A DNA stretch of 64,000 bases from Mycoplasmatota bacterium (GCA_024650045.1 JANKMU010000006.1:20183-84182), one strand, 5' to 3'; positions 15,786 through 24,653 are shown, numbered from the stretch's first letter. Notes: generated from the sequence alone by a model not told the origin. Numbers and translations: made by a program.

Positions 15786-17512
15786 GATAAATCCTCTTTA
15801 ATCTTGATGATGACTGACTTTGGAATCCCCAAGGACATAAGTTCTTCATCAGATGCATTTTTAATATCTTCAATACTTGTGAAATGGCTAAGTAATGCCT
15901 TTTTTCTTTTATCCCCAATACCTTCAATATAATCCAATGGTGATGAGATGGATTTCTTGTTTCTTGTTGATCTATGGAAGTCAATCGCGAATCGATGCAC
16001 TTCTTCAGAAATCTTTAAAAGTAGTTTATAGAGTTCACTTTGTTTTAATAAGGGAATGACTTCACTTTCATAAACAATCGCTTCGAGCGTATGTTTATTA
16101 TTTTTCTTTAACCCTGCCATTTTAATATCTAATCCTAGATTATCTAAAACTTCTTTGGCAGCGTTTAATTGTCCTTTACCACCATCGACTAAGATTAAAT
16201 CAGGAAAAGTACCTTGTTCCATTAATAGCTTTTGATATCTTCGATAAGTGACTTCTTTCATCGCTTGATAATCATCATTGGTTGTTGTTTTTAGATGATA
16301 CTTCCTGTAACTCTTTCTTTCAAACTTGCCATCCTTAAAAACAACAAGTGCTGAAATTGGAGCTGTACCAAAGAGTTGTGCGTTATCAAAGATTTCGATA
16401 TGATTGACATTATAATTCACAAGTTCACTTAAATCATCTAATGCTTTTTGTCTTTGCTCATCTTTATGACGATAAAGCATAAAGTGATGCTCTAAATCAT
16501 AATCAGCATTCTTAGATGCAAGATCTATTAATTTCTTCTTATCCCCTTTTTGAGGTATAAAGACTTTATTTCCAAATAAAGGTTCTATATCTTCTAACTT
16601 AAATCGATTACTAAACAATAATTCATCAGGAACAACAGTTTCATAAAATTGTTGAATATAACTTATTACAGAATCCATCATATCACCAACATATGAAAAG
16701 ACGATTTGATGATGGTCAACAATTTTTCCTTGACGCATCATTAAGATCTGTAAAGCAATATCATCTTTATTATATGCAAAACTGATTGCGTCTCGATCTT
16801 TAAAGTCATTTAAGTTAATAATCTGTTTTTCAGTGGTTGCTTCAATATGATTAATCATATCTCTAAATTCTGCAGCTTTTTCATAAGCCATCTCTTGACT
16901 TGCATCAACCATTTCTTGATTTAATTTCGATAAGACTTCTTTGGTATCACCTTTTAAAAACTTTGTAATCTCTGGAATAATATTGCCATAAGAAACATCT
17001 GGTTTAATACAAGGTGCTAAACATTGCCCAATATGATAATACAAACAAGCTTGTTTAGGCATTGTTTCACATTTTCTTAATGGATATAAGCGGTTTAACA
17101 ATCTAACAGTTTCTCTTGCACTATAAACGTTAGGATAAGGTCCAAAAACTCTTCCTTTAATATCTTTTTGTCTAACGACTTGAAGTTTTGGATGTTCTTC
17201 TTCAGTTATTTCTATATATGGATATGTCTTGTCATCAACAAGTCTTATATTATATTTAGGTAAATATTGTTTAATCAAATTGATTTCTAAGATTAAAGAT
17301 TCATGTTCACTATTGGTAAGAACATAAGAAAAATCACGAATCTCTGAAACAAGACGTGTGGTTTTTTCGTTGTGTGCACCTGTGAAATAGGTTTTCACAC
17401 GATTCTTGAGATTTTTCGCTTTTCCTACATAGATGACTTCATCTTTATCATTTTTCATTAAGTAACAGCCAGGTTCAGTAGGAACTAAAGCAATTTTATC
17501 TTTTAAATTCAA
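15782..17512 (-). CDS. uvrC: Excinuclease ABC subunit C
   Basis: Nuclease subunit of nucleotide excision repair that makes both incisions. N-terminal GIY-YIG domain (GCYLMKNDKDEVIYVGKAKN), Cys-rich segment (CLYYHIGQCLAPC), UVR motif (about 200-235), UvrC RNase H-like domain with LILVDGGKGQLNAA, and C-terminal helix-hairpin-helix (SPLDYIEGIGDKRKKALL). At 576 residues it is near full length. Translation probably starts at a TTG (17512) preceded by GGTG; no better ATG exists nearby. Confidence 0.96.
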   Translation of the reverse strand: MNLKDKIALVPTEPGCYLMKNDKDEVIYVGKAKNLKNRVKTYFTGAHNEKTTRLVSEIRDFSYVLTNSEHESLILEINLIKQYLPKYNIRLVDDKTYPYIEITEEEHPKLQVVRQKDIKGRVFGPYPNVYSARETVRLLNRLYPLRKCETMPKQACLYYHIGQCLAPCIKPDVSYGNIIPEITKFLKGDTKEVLSKLNQEMVDASQEMAYEKAAEFRDMINHIEATTEKQIINLNDFKDRDAISFAYNKDDIALQILMMRQGKIVDHHQIVFSYVGDMMDSVISYIQQFYETVVPDELLFSNRFKLEDIEPLFGNKVFIPQKGDKKKLIDLASKNADYDLEHHFMLYRHKDEQRQKALDDLSELVNYNVNHIEIFDNAQLFGTAPISALVVFKDGKFERKSYRKYHLKTTTNDDYQAMKEVTYRRYQKLLMEQGTFPDLILVDGGKGQLNAAKEVLDNLGLDIKMAGLKKNNKHTLEAIVYESEVIPLLKQSELYKLLLKISEEVHRFAIDFHRSTRNKKSISSPLDYIEGIGDKRKKALLSHFTSIEDIKNASDEELMSLGIPKSVIIKIKEDLS

Positions 17513-17577
17513 TCAAATCACCATTTATATTGTATCACAATTTAAACTTAGAAAAAAAACTAGGAAACATCAAAAAA

Positions 17578-17597
17578 ATAAAGCGTTTCCGCTTTAT
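17578..17597 (-). terminator. Terminator after gmk-rpoZ
   Basis: Stem ATAAAGCG / CGCTTTAT with a 4-base loop (GAAA on the transcript), followed by a T run on the minus strand, three bases beyond the rpoZ stop. Confidence 0.85.
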
Positions 17598-17599
17598 CA

Positions 17600-17815
17600 C
17601 TAGGATTCAAAATCAACTTTTACTTTTCCATCTAGAATTTCTTCTAATGCAATACCAATACTTTTAACACATTGTGCATCTTCTACTTGAAGTTTTTCAG
17701 CTTCTAAGATCTGTGCAACTTTACTTGCTGCATAAACTAATTTATATTTGGAATCAATCTTTGACAACAATTTGTCAATCGATGGGTAACGCATACCGTC
17801 TTTGTTCTTTACCAT
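17600..17815 (-). CDS. rpoZ: RNA polymerase omega subunit
   Basis: 71-residue omega subunit, which binds beta-prime and aids RNAP assembly. The MRYPSIDKLLSKIDSKYKLVYAASKVAQIL pattern (residues about 8-37) matches the omega core around the conserved helix. It starts 2 bases after the gmk stop, the conserved gmk-rpoZ order of Firmicutes. A ribosome binding site GGAGAG lies inside the gmk 3' end. Confidence 0.92.
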   Translation of the reverse strand: MVKNKDGMRYPSIDKLLSKIDSKYKLVYAASKVAQILEAEKLQVEDAQCVKSIGIALEEILDGKVKVDFES

Positions 17816-17817
17816 TT

Positions 17818-18438
17818 TTATTTCTCTCCGATCATCTTAATATAGTTATGAATTGTTCTTTCTGTTTTCGCATGTTCAGCACGAATGATTGCCATAATAC
17901 GATCTGCAGCGTTATTGACTTCGTCATTAACGACGATGTAATCATATTTATGAGCAAGTAAAAATTCTGATTCTGCTTTCTTCATGCGTTTATTAATTAA
18001 GTCAATAGATTCTGTACCTCTACTAACTAATCGTTCGTATAATGCTTTCTTGCCTGGTGGTACTAAGAAGACAAACACTGCTTCTTTCATTTGTTTTCTA
18101 ACCTGTAGTGCGCCTTCAACTTCAATTTCTAAAACAACTTCTTTTCCTTTATCAAGTTGTTCATCAACTTTATCACGTGGCGTACCATAATAATTGCCTA
18201 CAAATTCTGCCCATTCAAGAAATTTATTTTCCTTAATGCGTTGTAAGAATGTTTCTTTGTCAACAAAGTAATAATCAACACCTTCAACTTCACCTGGTCT
18301 TGGTGGTCTAGTTGTCATTGAGACCGAATAAACAAGATCATGATGCGGCATTTGGAATAAGGCTCTTCTTACAGTACCTTTTCCAACACCTGAAGGTCCA
18401 GAAATTACGACTAACAGTCCACGCTCATTTAATTTCAT
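17818..18438 (-). CDS. gmk: Guanylate kinase
   Basis: Converts GMP + ATP to GDP + ADP for nucleotide and nucleic-acid synthesis. 206 residues, with P-loop GPSGVGKGTVRR near residue 14, TTRPPRPGEVEGVDYYFV (GMP-binding), EWAEFVGNYYGTP, and LEIEVEGALQV. GGAGGAG precedes ATG 18438. It is followed immediately by rpoZ. The gene is divergent from rqcH. Confidence 0.96.
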   Translation of the reverse strand: MKLNERGLLVVISGPSGVGKGTVRRALFQMPHHDLVYSVSMTTRPPRPGEVEGVDYYFVDKETFLQRIKENKFLEWAEFVGNYYGTPRDKVDEQLDKGKEVVLEIEVEGALQVRKQMKEAVFVFLVPPGKKALYERLVSRGTESIDLINKRMKKAESEFLLAHKYDYIVVNDEVNNAADRIMAIIRAEHAKTERTIHNYIKMIGEK

Positions 18439-18585
18439 GGGCTCCTCCTTTGGCTTTGATATTACATTCTATTATATATGATAATAGGTGCGGTGTAAAT
18501 AGTTTTAGTTATATTTACTTCATTATTGTGATAAATGGCTAAATAATGAGATATAAATGTGATAAAATGGATAAAGAGGTGGATT

Positions 18586-20157
18586 ATGGTTTTTGATGGC
18601 TTTTTTATTTATCATTTGATTAAAGAACTTAATAACGAACTAGAAAAATCAAGACTAGAAAAAGTATATCAAAATGATGAGACGTCATTTGTTTTTGCTT
18701 TTTATGCTAAAGGCACAAGAAAGTTTATGAACTTAAGTCTTTCTCCCCATCGATTCGGACTTCATATAACTCAAAACAAAGAACATGGAAATGCTACTTC
18801 TCAGTTTTTAATTACTTTAAAAAAACATTTAGAAGGTGCTATATTAGATAACATCACTCAATATGAAACTGATCGTGTTATTATTTTAAATTTCACATCT
18901 TATGACTTTATTGATGGTCCTGTATCTAAAAAACTCATTTTTGAAGCTATGGGTAGGCATTCTAATTTATTGTTAATTAAAAATGATGTCATTGTTGATA
19001 CTTATAAAAAGATGTTTTTCGATGAAGGTAGACAGTTATTGCCACAAGCCAAGTTTGAGTTTTTCCCTTCAGATAAAAAATCATTTCTTGAAATCGATTA
19101 TAACAATATTGAATCACCAAAAGATTTGGTTGATGGATATTTAGGTGTTTCACCTTTTTTAAGCAAGTACTTATATGAAAAGAAAATCGATATAGCATCC
19201 ATTGATGTTAAACCTACTAGAAATATAACAACCGGTAAATCATATGTTGCAGATATTTTTAGTGATCAAGCAAAAAAGGAGTTCTATGAAACTATTTCAG
19301 AAATGATGGATCATAAAAAAGAAGAAAAACGAGCGTCTTTTACATCACATAAACAATTTATTGATAGACAATTAGCAAAATATGAAAAACGCTATGCTCA
19401 AAATGAACTATTACTTCAAAATGCTAAGGAAAATCTAGACAACAGAATTTATGGAGATATGATTTATCAATCAGGAATATCTTTAGATGAAAAAAGATCA
19501 TCAATTGATGTTGATGAAAAACATATTGTCTTAGATCCAACAAAAACATTAAACGAAAATGCACAATTATATTATAAAGCTTATCAAAAAGCGAAGCGAA
19601 GCATCAATCATATATCAAAACAGTTGGCAGAAAATAAAGAAATGATCGATTTGTTTAATGAGTTTAAAACATATATTGAATTTGCAAGTCATGATAACAT
19701 TAAAGATTTAGAAACTGAATTAAGCAATTATGGTTATCAAAAAGGATTAAAAACGAAGAAAGTTAATAAGAAACAAGAGAAAAAACCAAATATAATTAAA
19801 CTAATTGATGATGAAGCAACTTATACGATTGGCAAAAATAGTTTACAAAACGAATATATAACACACGTTTTAGCGAATAAAGATGATTATTGGTTTCACG
19901 TCAAAGATGCACCTGGAGGACATATCGTTGTAACAACTGATGAGCTAACTGAACATGTCTTAAGAAAATCAGCAATGTTAGCTGCATATTTCTCTGGAAT
20001 GCGTCAATCATCATCAATTCCTGTAGATTACACATTTGTCAAAAATATTAAGAAAATACCAAAAACACCTGGATATCGTGTTACCTACCGCAACCATCAA
20101 ACCATTTATATCGATATCGATGAAGAAAAAATAAATAGTTATTTAAAAAATGTCTAA
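18586..20157 (+). CDS. rqcH: Ribosome quality control protein RqcH (NFACT/Rqc2 family)
   Basis: Binds stalled 50S subunits carrying peptidyl-tRNA and drives C-terminal alanine tailing. The ATG at 18586 follows AGAGGTGG; the longer frame begins at GTG 18559 and includes that site. 523 residues: NFACT-N (MVFDGFFIYHLIKELN..., FGLHITQ), central coiled-coil/HhH region (about 250-390, Lys/Glu-rich), and the NFACT-R domain (GKNSLQNEYITHVLANKDDYWFHVKDAPGGHIVV). It was formerly annotated as a fibronectin-binding protein; the translation role is that of characterised homologues. Confidence 0.93.
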   Translation: MVFDGFFIYHLIKELNNELEKSRLEKVYQNDETSFVFAFYAKGTRKFMNLSLSPHRFGLHITQNKEHGNATSQFLITLKKHLEGAILDNITQYETDRVIILNFTSYDFIDGPVSKKLIFEAMGRHSNLLLIKNDVIVDTYKKMFFDEGRQLLPQAKFEFFPSDKKSFLEIDYNNIESPKDLVDGYLGVSPFLSKYLYEKKIDIASIDVKPTRNITTGKSYVADIFSDQAKKEFYETISEMMDHKKEEKRASFTSHKQFIDRQLAKYEKRYAQNELLLQNAKENLDNRIYGDMIYQSGISLDEKRSSIDVDEKHIVLDPTKTLNENAQLYYKAYQKAKRSINHISKQLAENKEMIDLFNEFKTYIEFASHDNIKDLETELSNYGYQKGLKTKKVNKKQEKKPNIIKLIDDEATYTIGKNSLQNEYITHVLANKDDYWFHVKDAPGGHIVVTTDELTEHVLRKSAMLAAYFSGMRQSSSIPVDYTFVKNIKKIPKTPGYRVTYRNHQTIYIDIDEEKINSYLKNV

Positions 20158-20190
20158 GTTAACATAATTTAGACTTTTTTTAATCAAAGG

Positions 20191-20207
20191 TGCGAATGAT
20201 TTGAAAA
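20191..20207. promoter_or_regulatory. Zur/Fur-type box overlapping the sodA promoter
   Basis: TGCGAATGATTTGAAAA matches the two znuA operators at 16 of 17 positions. It overlaps the sodA -35 in the same geometry as copy 1 upstream of znuA. Confidence 0.65.
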
Positions 20208-20229
20208 TTAGTATAAAAAGAGTTATGAT
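20201..20229 (+). promoter_or_regulatory. sodA promoter
   Basis: -35 TTGAAA (20201-20206), 17-base spacer, -10 TATGAT (20224-20229), followed by AGGAGG before ATG 20258. Confidence 0.7.
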
Positions 20230-20257
20230 AAAGGTATAAATCTTAGGAGGTAATATT

Positions 20258-20866
20258 ATGAAATTCGAACTACCAAAATTAAACTATGCATATGATGCTT
20301 TAGAACCATTTATCGATGCTAGAACTATGGAAATTCACTACACTAAACACCATAATGGTTATGTTAACAATTTAAATGCAGCACTAGAAAAACATTCTGA
20401 ACTAGATACTCCGCTTGAAACTTTACTTGCAGATCTATCTCAAGTTCCTGCTGACATTCGTACAGCAGTACAAAACAATGGTGGTGGACATTTTAACCAC
20501 TCACTATTTTGGAGCATTCTTAAAGTTAATAATGGTGCTACACCAAAAGGTGCTTTAGCAAAAGCAATTGAAAAAGATTTTAAATCTTTTGATGAATTCA
20601 AAGAAGCATTTGGTACAGCAGCAAAAACAAGATTCGGTAGTGGTTGGGCTTGGTTAATCGTAACATCTGATAAAAAATTAAAAGTTTTATCTACACCAAA
20701 TCAAGATACTCCACTCGCAGAAGGTACTCCAATTCTAGGTTTAGATGTATGGGAACATGCTTATTACCTAAACTATCAAAACCGTCGCCCTGATTATGTT
20801 TCAGCATTCTTTAGTGTTGTAAACTGGGACAAAGTTTCTGAATTATATGAAGCAGCTGTAAAATAA
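20258..20866 (+). CDS. sodA: Superoxide dismutase, Fe/Mn type
   Basis: Converts superoxide to H2O2 and O2 in the cytoplasm. 202 residues. Metal ligands are visible: His in [12 protein letters not shown], His in [12 protein letters not shown], and Asp/His in [28 protein letters not shown] is the family signature around residue 127. Gly77-Gly78 preceding HFNHSLFW and the later residues do not let me separate Mn from Fe usage confidently. Monocistronic, with its own terminator. A Zur-like box over the promoter suggests metal-dependent control. Confidence 0.96.
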   Translation: MKFELPKLNYAYDALEPFIDARTMEIHYTKHHNGYVNNLNAALEKHSELDTPLETLLADLSQVPADIRTAVQNNGGGHFNHSLFWSILKVNNGATPKGALAKAIEKDFKSFDEFKEAFGTAAKTRFGSGWAWLIVTSDKKLKVLSTPNQDTPLAEGTPILGLDVWEHAYYLNYQNRRPDYVSAFFSVVNWDKVSELYEAAVK

Positions 20867-20875
20867 ACATGTAGA

Positions 20876-20907
20876 AAACAGGTTCGTTTTGAACCTGTTT
20901 TTTTTTA
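20876..20907 (+). terminator. sodA terminator
   Basis: Stem AAACAGGTTC / GAACCTGTTT with loop GTTTT, followed by a T run. Confidence 0.93.
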
Positions 20908-20931
20908 CTTTGATATATGGGAGGTTATTCG

Positions 20932-21444
20932 ATGATCAAACTTAGGCATTTAATCATTGTAATCGCATTGATGCCAGTCATTATTGTATCAGCAATGAAT
21001 GGAGTTTTATTTATAACACATCCAGAATTAACATATGGTACTCCTGGTATGTATCATATTGCAGTTATTTTTATGTTGGTTGCAATTGGTCTTGTTTACT
21101 TATTATCTAGAATTGAACTCAAATATATTGAATCTCAATCGAATGATAAGAATGTGTGGTCATTTATATTTAGTCATCAGACTATTTTAGTAAATGTTGT
21201 TACTCAATTTGTACTTTACTTAATTCTAGCTGGATTAGATGTTTTTACGGATATTAAAGCTGTTTTGATTCCATTTATTATTTTGTTGATTACATTTTTA
21301 TGGATCAGAACAACCAAAATGCTTTATTTGAGAACAGATAGGTATCTACCTAGTATCTATATTCATTTTTTTACGTATCTTATTTTTATAGGTTATACGG
21401 CTTATTTAACCATTAAACTTTTCTTATTTATGAATATAAACTAA
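20932..21444 (+). CDS. Four-helix membrane protein of unknown function
   Basis: 170 residues from ATG 20932, seven bases after GGGAGG (an upstream in-frame ATG at 20917 precedes that site). Hydrophobic segments lie at about 5-26, 39-57, 78-112 (probably two helices with a turn) and 130-165. No recognisable motif. It stands alone between sodA and the hpf operon with terminators on both sides. Confidence 0.72.
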   Translation: MIKLRHLIIVIALMPVIIVSAMNGVLFITHPELTYGTPGMYHIAVIFMLVAIGLVYLLSRIELKYIESQSNDKNVWSFIFSHQTILVNVVTQFVLYLILAGLDVFTDIKAVLIPFIILLITFLWIRTTKMLYLRTDRYLPSIYIHFFTYLIFIGYTAYLTIKLFLFMNIN

Positions 21445-21466
21445 ACTGCTTAGGCAGTTTTTTTTA
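21443..21466 (+). terminator. Terminator overlapping the stop of the 20932 gene
   Basis: Stem AAACTGC / GCAGTTT with a 4-base loop and a T8 run; the first arm begins within the stop codon. Confidence 0.85.
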
Positions 21467-21473
21467 TAAAAAA

Positions 21474-21493
21474 AAGGAAGCTTTCGCTTCCTT
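21474..21493 (-). terminator. hpf terminator
   Basis: Stem AAGGAAGC / GCTTCCTT with a 4-base loop, followed by a long T run on the minus strand. It overlaps the last bases of hpf. Confidence 0.88.
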
Positions 21494-22043
21494 ATAAAGG
21501 TTGAGTCTCAATGATTGCGTAATCCCCATCATCTCTTCTGTAAACTACATTTGTTTTAGAAGATTCTTTATCTAAGAACACATAGAAATCATGTCCTGAT
21601 AATTCCATTGCTGCGATAGCTTCTTCAGATGACATAGGTTTTAAATCAACTTTTTTACTTTTAACTAGCTGACTTGCTAGAATATCTTTTTCTAATGATT
21701 CAGCATCGAACTCATGACTATATGCTTGTTTGATGCCTTCTCTTTCAAGGTTTTTCTTCAGTTTATCTTTATGTCTTCTAATTTGTCCGACTAACTTGTC
21801 GTTAACACGATCGATAGCTGCATACATATCCATATCTGATACTTCTGCACGTAACACAGTTCCTTTAGCAGGAATGGTAACTTCTACTTTATGGTGGTCT
21901 TTGTAGACCTTACATACCACCCGTACTTCGGAAATAACCTCTGGGCCGAAAAAGGATACGACCTTATATAATCGTTTTTCTGCATAATCTTTGATTGCCT
22001 TTGTTGGAACAAAACCATTTTTACCTAACACTTCGAATTTCAT
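21492..22043 (-). CDS. hpf: Ribosome hibernation promoting factor, long form
   Basis: 183-residue HPF-long that dimerises ribosomes into 100S particles in stationary phase. The N-terminal RaiA/HPF domain begins MKFEVLGKNGFVPTKAIKDY. The C-terminal dimerisation domain contains KPMSSEEAIAAMELSGHDFYVF and the VVYRRDDGDYAIIE ending. ATG 22043 has its own strong site (AAAAGGAG, six bases away). The reading frame is also open upstream for 125 more codons (22044-22418) with no stop, so a longer fusion protein is possible. See the entry at 22044. Confidence 0.93.
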   Translation of the reverse strand: MKFEVLGKNGFVPTKAIKDYAEKRLYKVVSFFGPEVISEVRVVCKVYKDHHKVEVTIPAKGTVLRAEVSDMDMYAAIDRVNDKLVGQIRRHKDKLKKNLEREGIKQAYSHEFDAESLEKDILASQLVKSKKVDLKPMSSEEAIAAMELSGHDFYVFLDKESSKTNVVYRRDDGDYAIIETQPL

Positions 22044-22418
22044 AGTTTTTCTCCTTTTTTTTATATTATCATAAAGCGTGACCAAATAGATATCGCCATG
22101 CCTTAGAGAATCCAATATTTCGTATAATTGATCATTTAACTCATCAAAGTATAACAAGACCTTATTTTTATGGTTCTTTAGGAAATCAATATAATATATC
22201 TTTAGAAACGACATATAAGCTCTTGGATAAATCTTATGATAGTTTGGTAATAAATAGTGATGATCAATTTTCCCGGTTTCTATCGGTATCATTTGATACT
22301 TAGGAACAATCGGGTATTGCTGAAAACATTTTTCACAAATGTGATGCTTTTCAGTTTGAAAGATATTGAAAATATTTAATTGTGTTCTTATTTTTTTCTT
22401 ACACACCTCACAAAGCAT
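22044..22418 (-). pseudogene. ComFC-like N-terminal remnant reading in frame into hpf
   Basis: 125 codons starting at ATG 22418 behind AGGAGG. It has two Cys pairs, MLCEVCKKKI and HICEKC, like the zinc ribbon at the start of ComFC/amidophosphoribosyltransferase-like competence proteins. A segment VLLYFDELNDQLYEIL resembles the start of the ComFC core. The phosphoribosyltransferase loop is absent and there is no stop; the frame runs through the hpf Shine-Dalgarno (read as KKRRK) into hpf. The comFC-hpf order is common in Firmicutes, so an in-frame deletion of the comFC 3' part is the simplest history. It may be a decayed gene or a genuine zinc-ribbon/HPF fusion made in addition to HPF. Confidence 0.6.
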
Positions 22419-22420
22419 AA

Positions 22421-22452
22421 CAAGCCCTCCTAATTGATATTAGAGGGGCTTG
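22421..22452 (-). promoter_or_regulatory. Hairpin enclosing the comFC/hpf Shine-Dalgarno
   Basis: Between the EF-G-like stop and ATG 22418 a 14-position stem (12 Watson-Crick pairs, one G-U, one mismatch) closes a 4-base loop. The AGGAGG of the downstream frame (22431-22426) lies within the 3' arm. No T run follows on the transcript, so it is unlike a normal terminator and may limit translation. Confidence 0.5.
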
Positions 22453-22459
22453 TGTCAGT

Positions 22460-24517
22460 TTACTTTTTATAAGCTTCTACGATTTTATCAATTAGGTTGT
22501 TCGGAACTTCTTCATATCTTAAGAATTCACGTGTGAACACACCACTACCTTGAGTCATAGCTTTTAAGTCAATCGCATATTTAACAATTTCTGCTTCTGG
22601 TACTTCAGCAATCACGACTTGATATCCTTCAGTTTGATTCATACCAAGAACGCGTCCGCGTCTTTTATTCATATCACCCATAACATCTCCAACGAATTGA
22701 TCTTTAACAGTGACTTCCACTTTAACGATTGGTTCTAAGATTGTTGGTTGACAAGTTTTTACAGCATCTTTAAATGCTAATGAAGCAGCAAGTTTAAATG
22801 AAATTTCATTTGAATCAACTGGATGGTAAGAACCATCATATAATGTAGCTTTAACATTAATCACAGGGAATCCTGCTAAAGGACCTGCTTCAAATGCTTC
22901 TATTAAGCCTTTTTCAACTGCAGGGAAGTAGTTTCTAGGAACTGCTCCACCAAATACATCTTCTGAAAATTCAAATAGTTCTTTGGTTGGTTCAAATTTA
23001 ATCCATACATGTCCGAATTGTCCAGCTCCACCAGATTGTTTCTTATGTTTACCTTCTGCTTGAACTGCCTTTTTAATCGTTTCACGGTAGACGATTTTTT
23101 GTTCTTCAACATCAACGTCTACTTTAAACATATTTTTCATTCTTTCTAAAACGTAGTTTAAGTGTGTCATCCCTTGTCCACCTAAGAGGAGTTGAGCTGT
23201 TTCTTTATTACGTTTAATTTCGAATGTTGGATCTTCTTGATTAATACGATGAAGTGCCATAGATATTTTATCTTCATCATTTTTATTTTTTGGATGAACA
23301 GCTATATAGATAACTGATGTTGGAATTGGAACTGGTTCATAGATAATTGGACTCTTAGGGTCTGCAAGTGTATCTCCTGTTTCAATACCATCTAATTTAG
23401 CAACAGCTGCCATATCGCCAGCATGGAATGTTGTACATTCTATTTGTGTTCTACCACGAGGTGCAAATATATTCGTTATTTTTTTATTGTCACCTTTATT
23501 AGAAATAACAACTTCTTGTCCAAGTTTTAAAATACCTGAATTAATTTTTAAAATATTAACTGCACCTAAGAAAGGGTCAACTGTCGTCTTGAAGACATAA
23601 GCAGAAAATGGTTCATCGTCAGATGTTTGTCTAACGATTTCTGCACCAGTTTTTGCATCTTTACCTTTTAGTGGTGTTAGTTCGTTTGGTGCTGGTAAGT
23701 AATCAGTTAACATATTGAGTAATGTTCTTACACCAATTGTTTTAGTTGCACTACCAACGATTACTGGTGTTAATTCACCATCGATGATGCCTAAGCGAAG
23801 TGCGTCTTTAACTGTTTGTTCAGGAATTTCTTCTCCTGATAAATATAAATCTAATAATTCTTCTGATGTTTCAGCAACACTTTCTAAGATCATGTTGTGA
23901 AGTTCATCAACTTTAGGTTTTTTCTCGTCCCATATTTCAGCATCGTGACTTTCAACACCATCGAAAATTCTTGCTTTCATTTCGATAACATTAACGAAAC
24001 CTTCAAAGTTTTCATCATGTCCGATTGGCCAGCAGAATGGAACTGCTTTTTTCCCTAGTTTTTCACGGATATCATCAAGTACTTTTTCGAACTTGACATT
24101 TTCTTTATCCATTTTGTTTACAAAAATCATTGCAGGAATATGACGTTTTCTAATTTCTTGCCAAATACGTTCAGTTCCTACTTCCACACCTTTAGTTGCA
24201 TCTATTAAGATGATTGCACCTTTTACAACTTCCAATGCTTGTGTTAAATCTCCTACAAATTCATCACTACCAGGAACATCTATAAAGTTTAATTTATAGT
24301 TCTCCCATTCAACTGGTAAAACGCTGAGTGAAAGACTTGATTGTTTAATTTGTTCCTCAACCATATAGTCGGAAACAGTATTTTTTCTTTCAACCTCTCC
24401 CTTTTTATCAATTGCTTTACTTGCGAAGAGCAATGCTTCAGAAATACTGGTTTTGCCTGATCCTTGGTGTCCTAAAACAGCAATGTTGCGTATCTCCTTG
24501 GTGGTATACTCCTTCAT
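22460..24517 (-). CDS. Elongation factor G-like GTPase (EF-G paralogue)
   Basis: 685-residue translational GTPase of the EF-G-like group, not the str-operon fusA. The start at 24517 follows AGGAGG; 66 further upstream bases are open but atypical. The G1 motif is GHQGSGKTS rather than the AHIDAGKTT of canonical EF-G. G3 is DVPGSDE (canonical DTPGH, losing the catalytic His) and G4 NKMDK. Domains II to V follow (GGAGQFGHVW, HPVDSNEISFK, GDVMGDMNKRRGRVLGM). The altered G1 and G3 suggest changed GTP-hydrolysis behaviour. The function of this paralogue family is not settled. Confidence 0.88.
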   Translation of the reverse strand: MKEYTTKEIRNIAVLGHQGSGKTSISEALLFASKAIDKKGEVERKNTVSDYMVEEQIKQSSLSLSVLPVEWENYKLNFIDVPGSDEFVGDLTQALEVVKGAIILIDATKGVEVGTERIWQEIRKRHIPAMIFVNKMDKENVKFEKVLDDIREKLGKKAVPFCWPIGHDENFEGFVNVIEMKARIFDGVESHDAEIWDEKKPKVDELHNMILESVAETSEELLDLYLSGEEIPEQTVKDALRLGIIDGELTPVIVGSATKTIGVRTLLNMLTDYLPAPNELTPLKGKDAKTGAEIVRQTSDDEPFSAYVFKTTVDPFLGAVNILKINSGILKLGQEVVISNKGDNKKITNIFAPRGRTQIECTTFHAGDMAAVAKLDGIETGDTLADPKSPIIYEPVPIPTSVIYIAVHPKNKNDEDKISMALHRINQEDPTFEIKRNKETAQLLLGGQGMTHLNYVLERMKNMFKVDVDVEEQKIVYRETIKKAVQAEGKHKKQSGGAGQFGHVWIKFEPTKELFEFSEDVFGGAVPRNYFPAVEKGLIEAFEAGPLAGFPVINVKATLYDGSYHPVDSNEISFKLAASLAFKDAVKTCQPTILEPIVKVEVTVKDQFVGDVMGDMNKRRGRVLGMNQTEGYQVVIAEVPEAEIVKYAIDLKAMTQGSGVFTREFLRYEEVPNNLIDKIVEAYKK

Positions 24518-24556
24518 GCTTAACCTCCTGTAATCGTTTTCACATTCTATATAAAT

Positions 24557-24578
24557 ATTATAGCACATTTTTATGTGC
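24557..24578 (-). promoter_or_regulatory. -10 and abutting palindrome upstream of the EF-G-like gene
   Basis: Minus-strand TATAAT (24562-24557) is directly preceded by a perfect palindrome with arms GCACAT / ATGTGC (24563-24578). The palindrome fills the spacer, as for a repressor operator; the -35 is poor. Confidence 0.4.
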
Positions 24579-24609
24579 AACAAATCGTTTTAATTAGAAA
24601 ATATGAAAT

Positions 24610-24638
24610 TTAACATAAGTCTTAAAAAATGCTATAAT
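24610..24638 (+). promoter_or_regulatory. yidD promoter
   Basis: -35 TTAACA (24610-24615), 17-base spacer, -10 TATAAT (24633-24638). The expected transcript start leaves only about 10 bases before ATG 24654, which excludes the longer frame from 24603. Confidence 0.6.
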
Positions 24639-24653
24639 AAAGACGGTGAAAAG

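Noticed and set aside
22903..23115. Open frame on the minus strand inside the EF-G-like gene
   Set aside because: Shifted-frame shadow of a well-conserved coding region.
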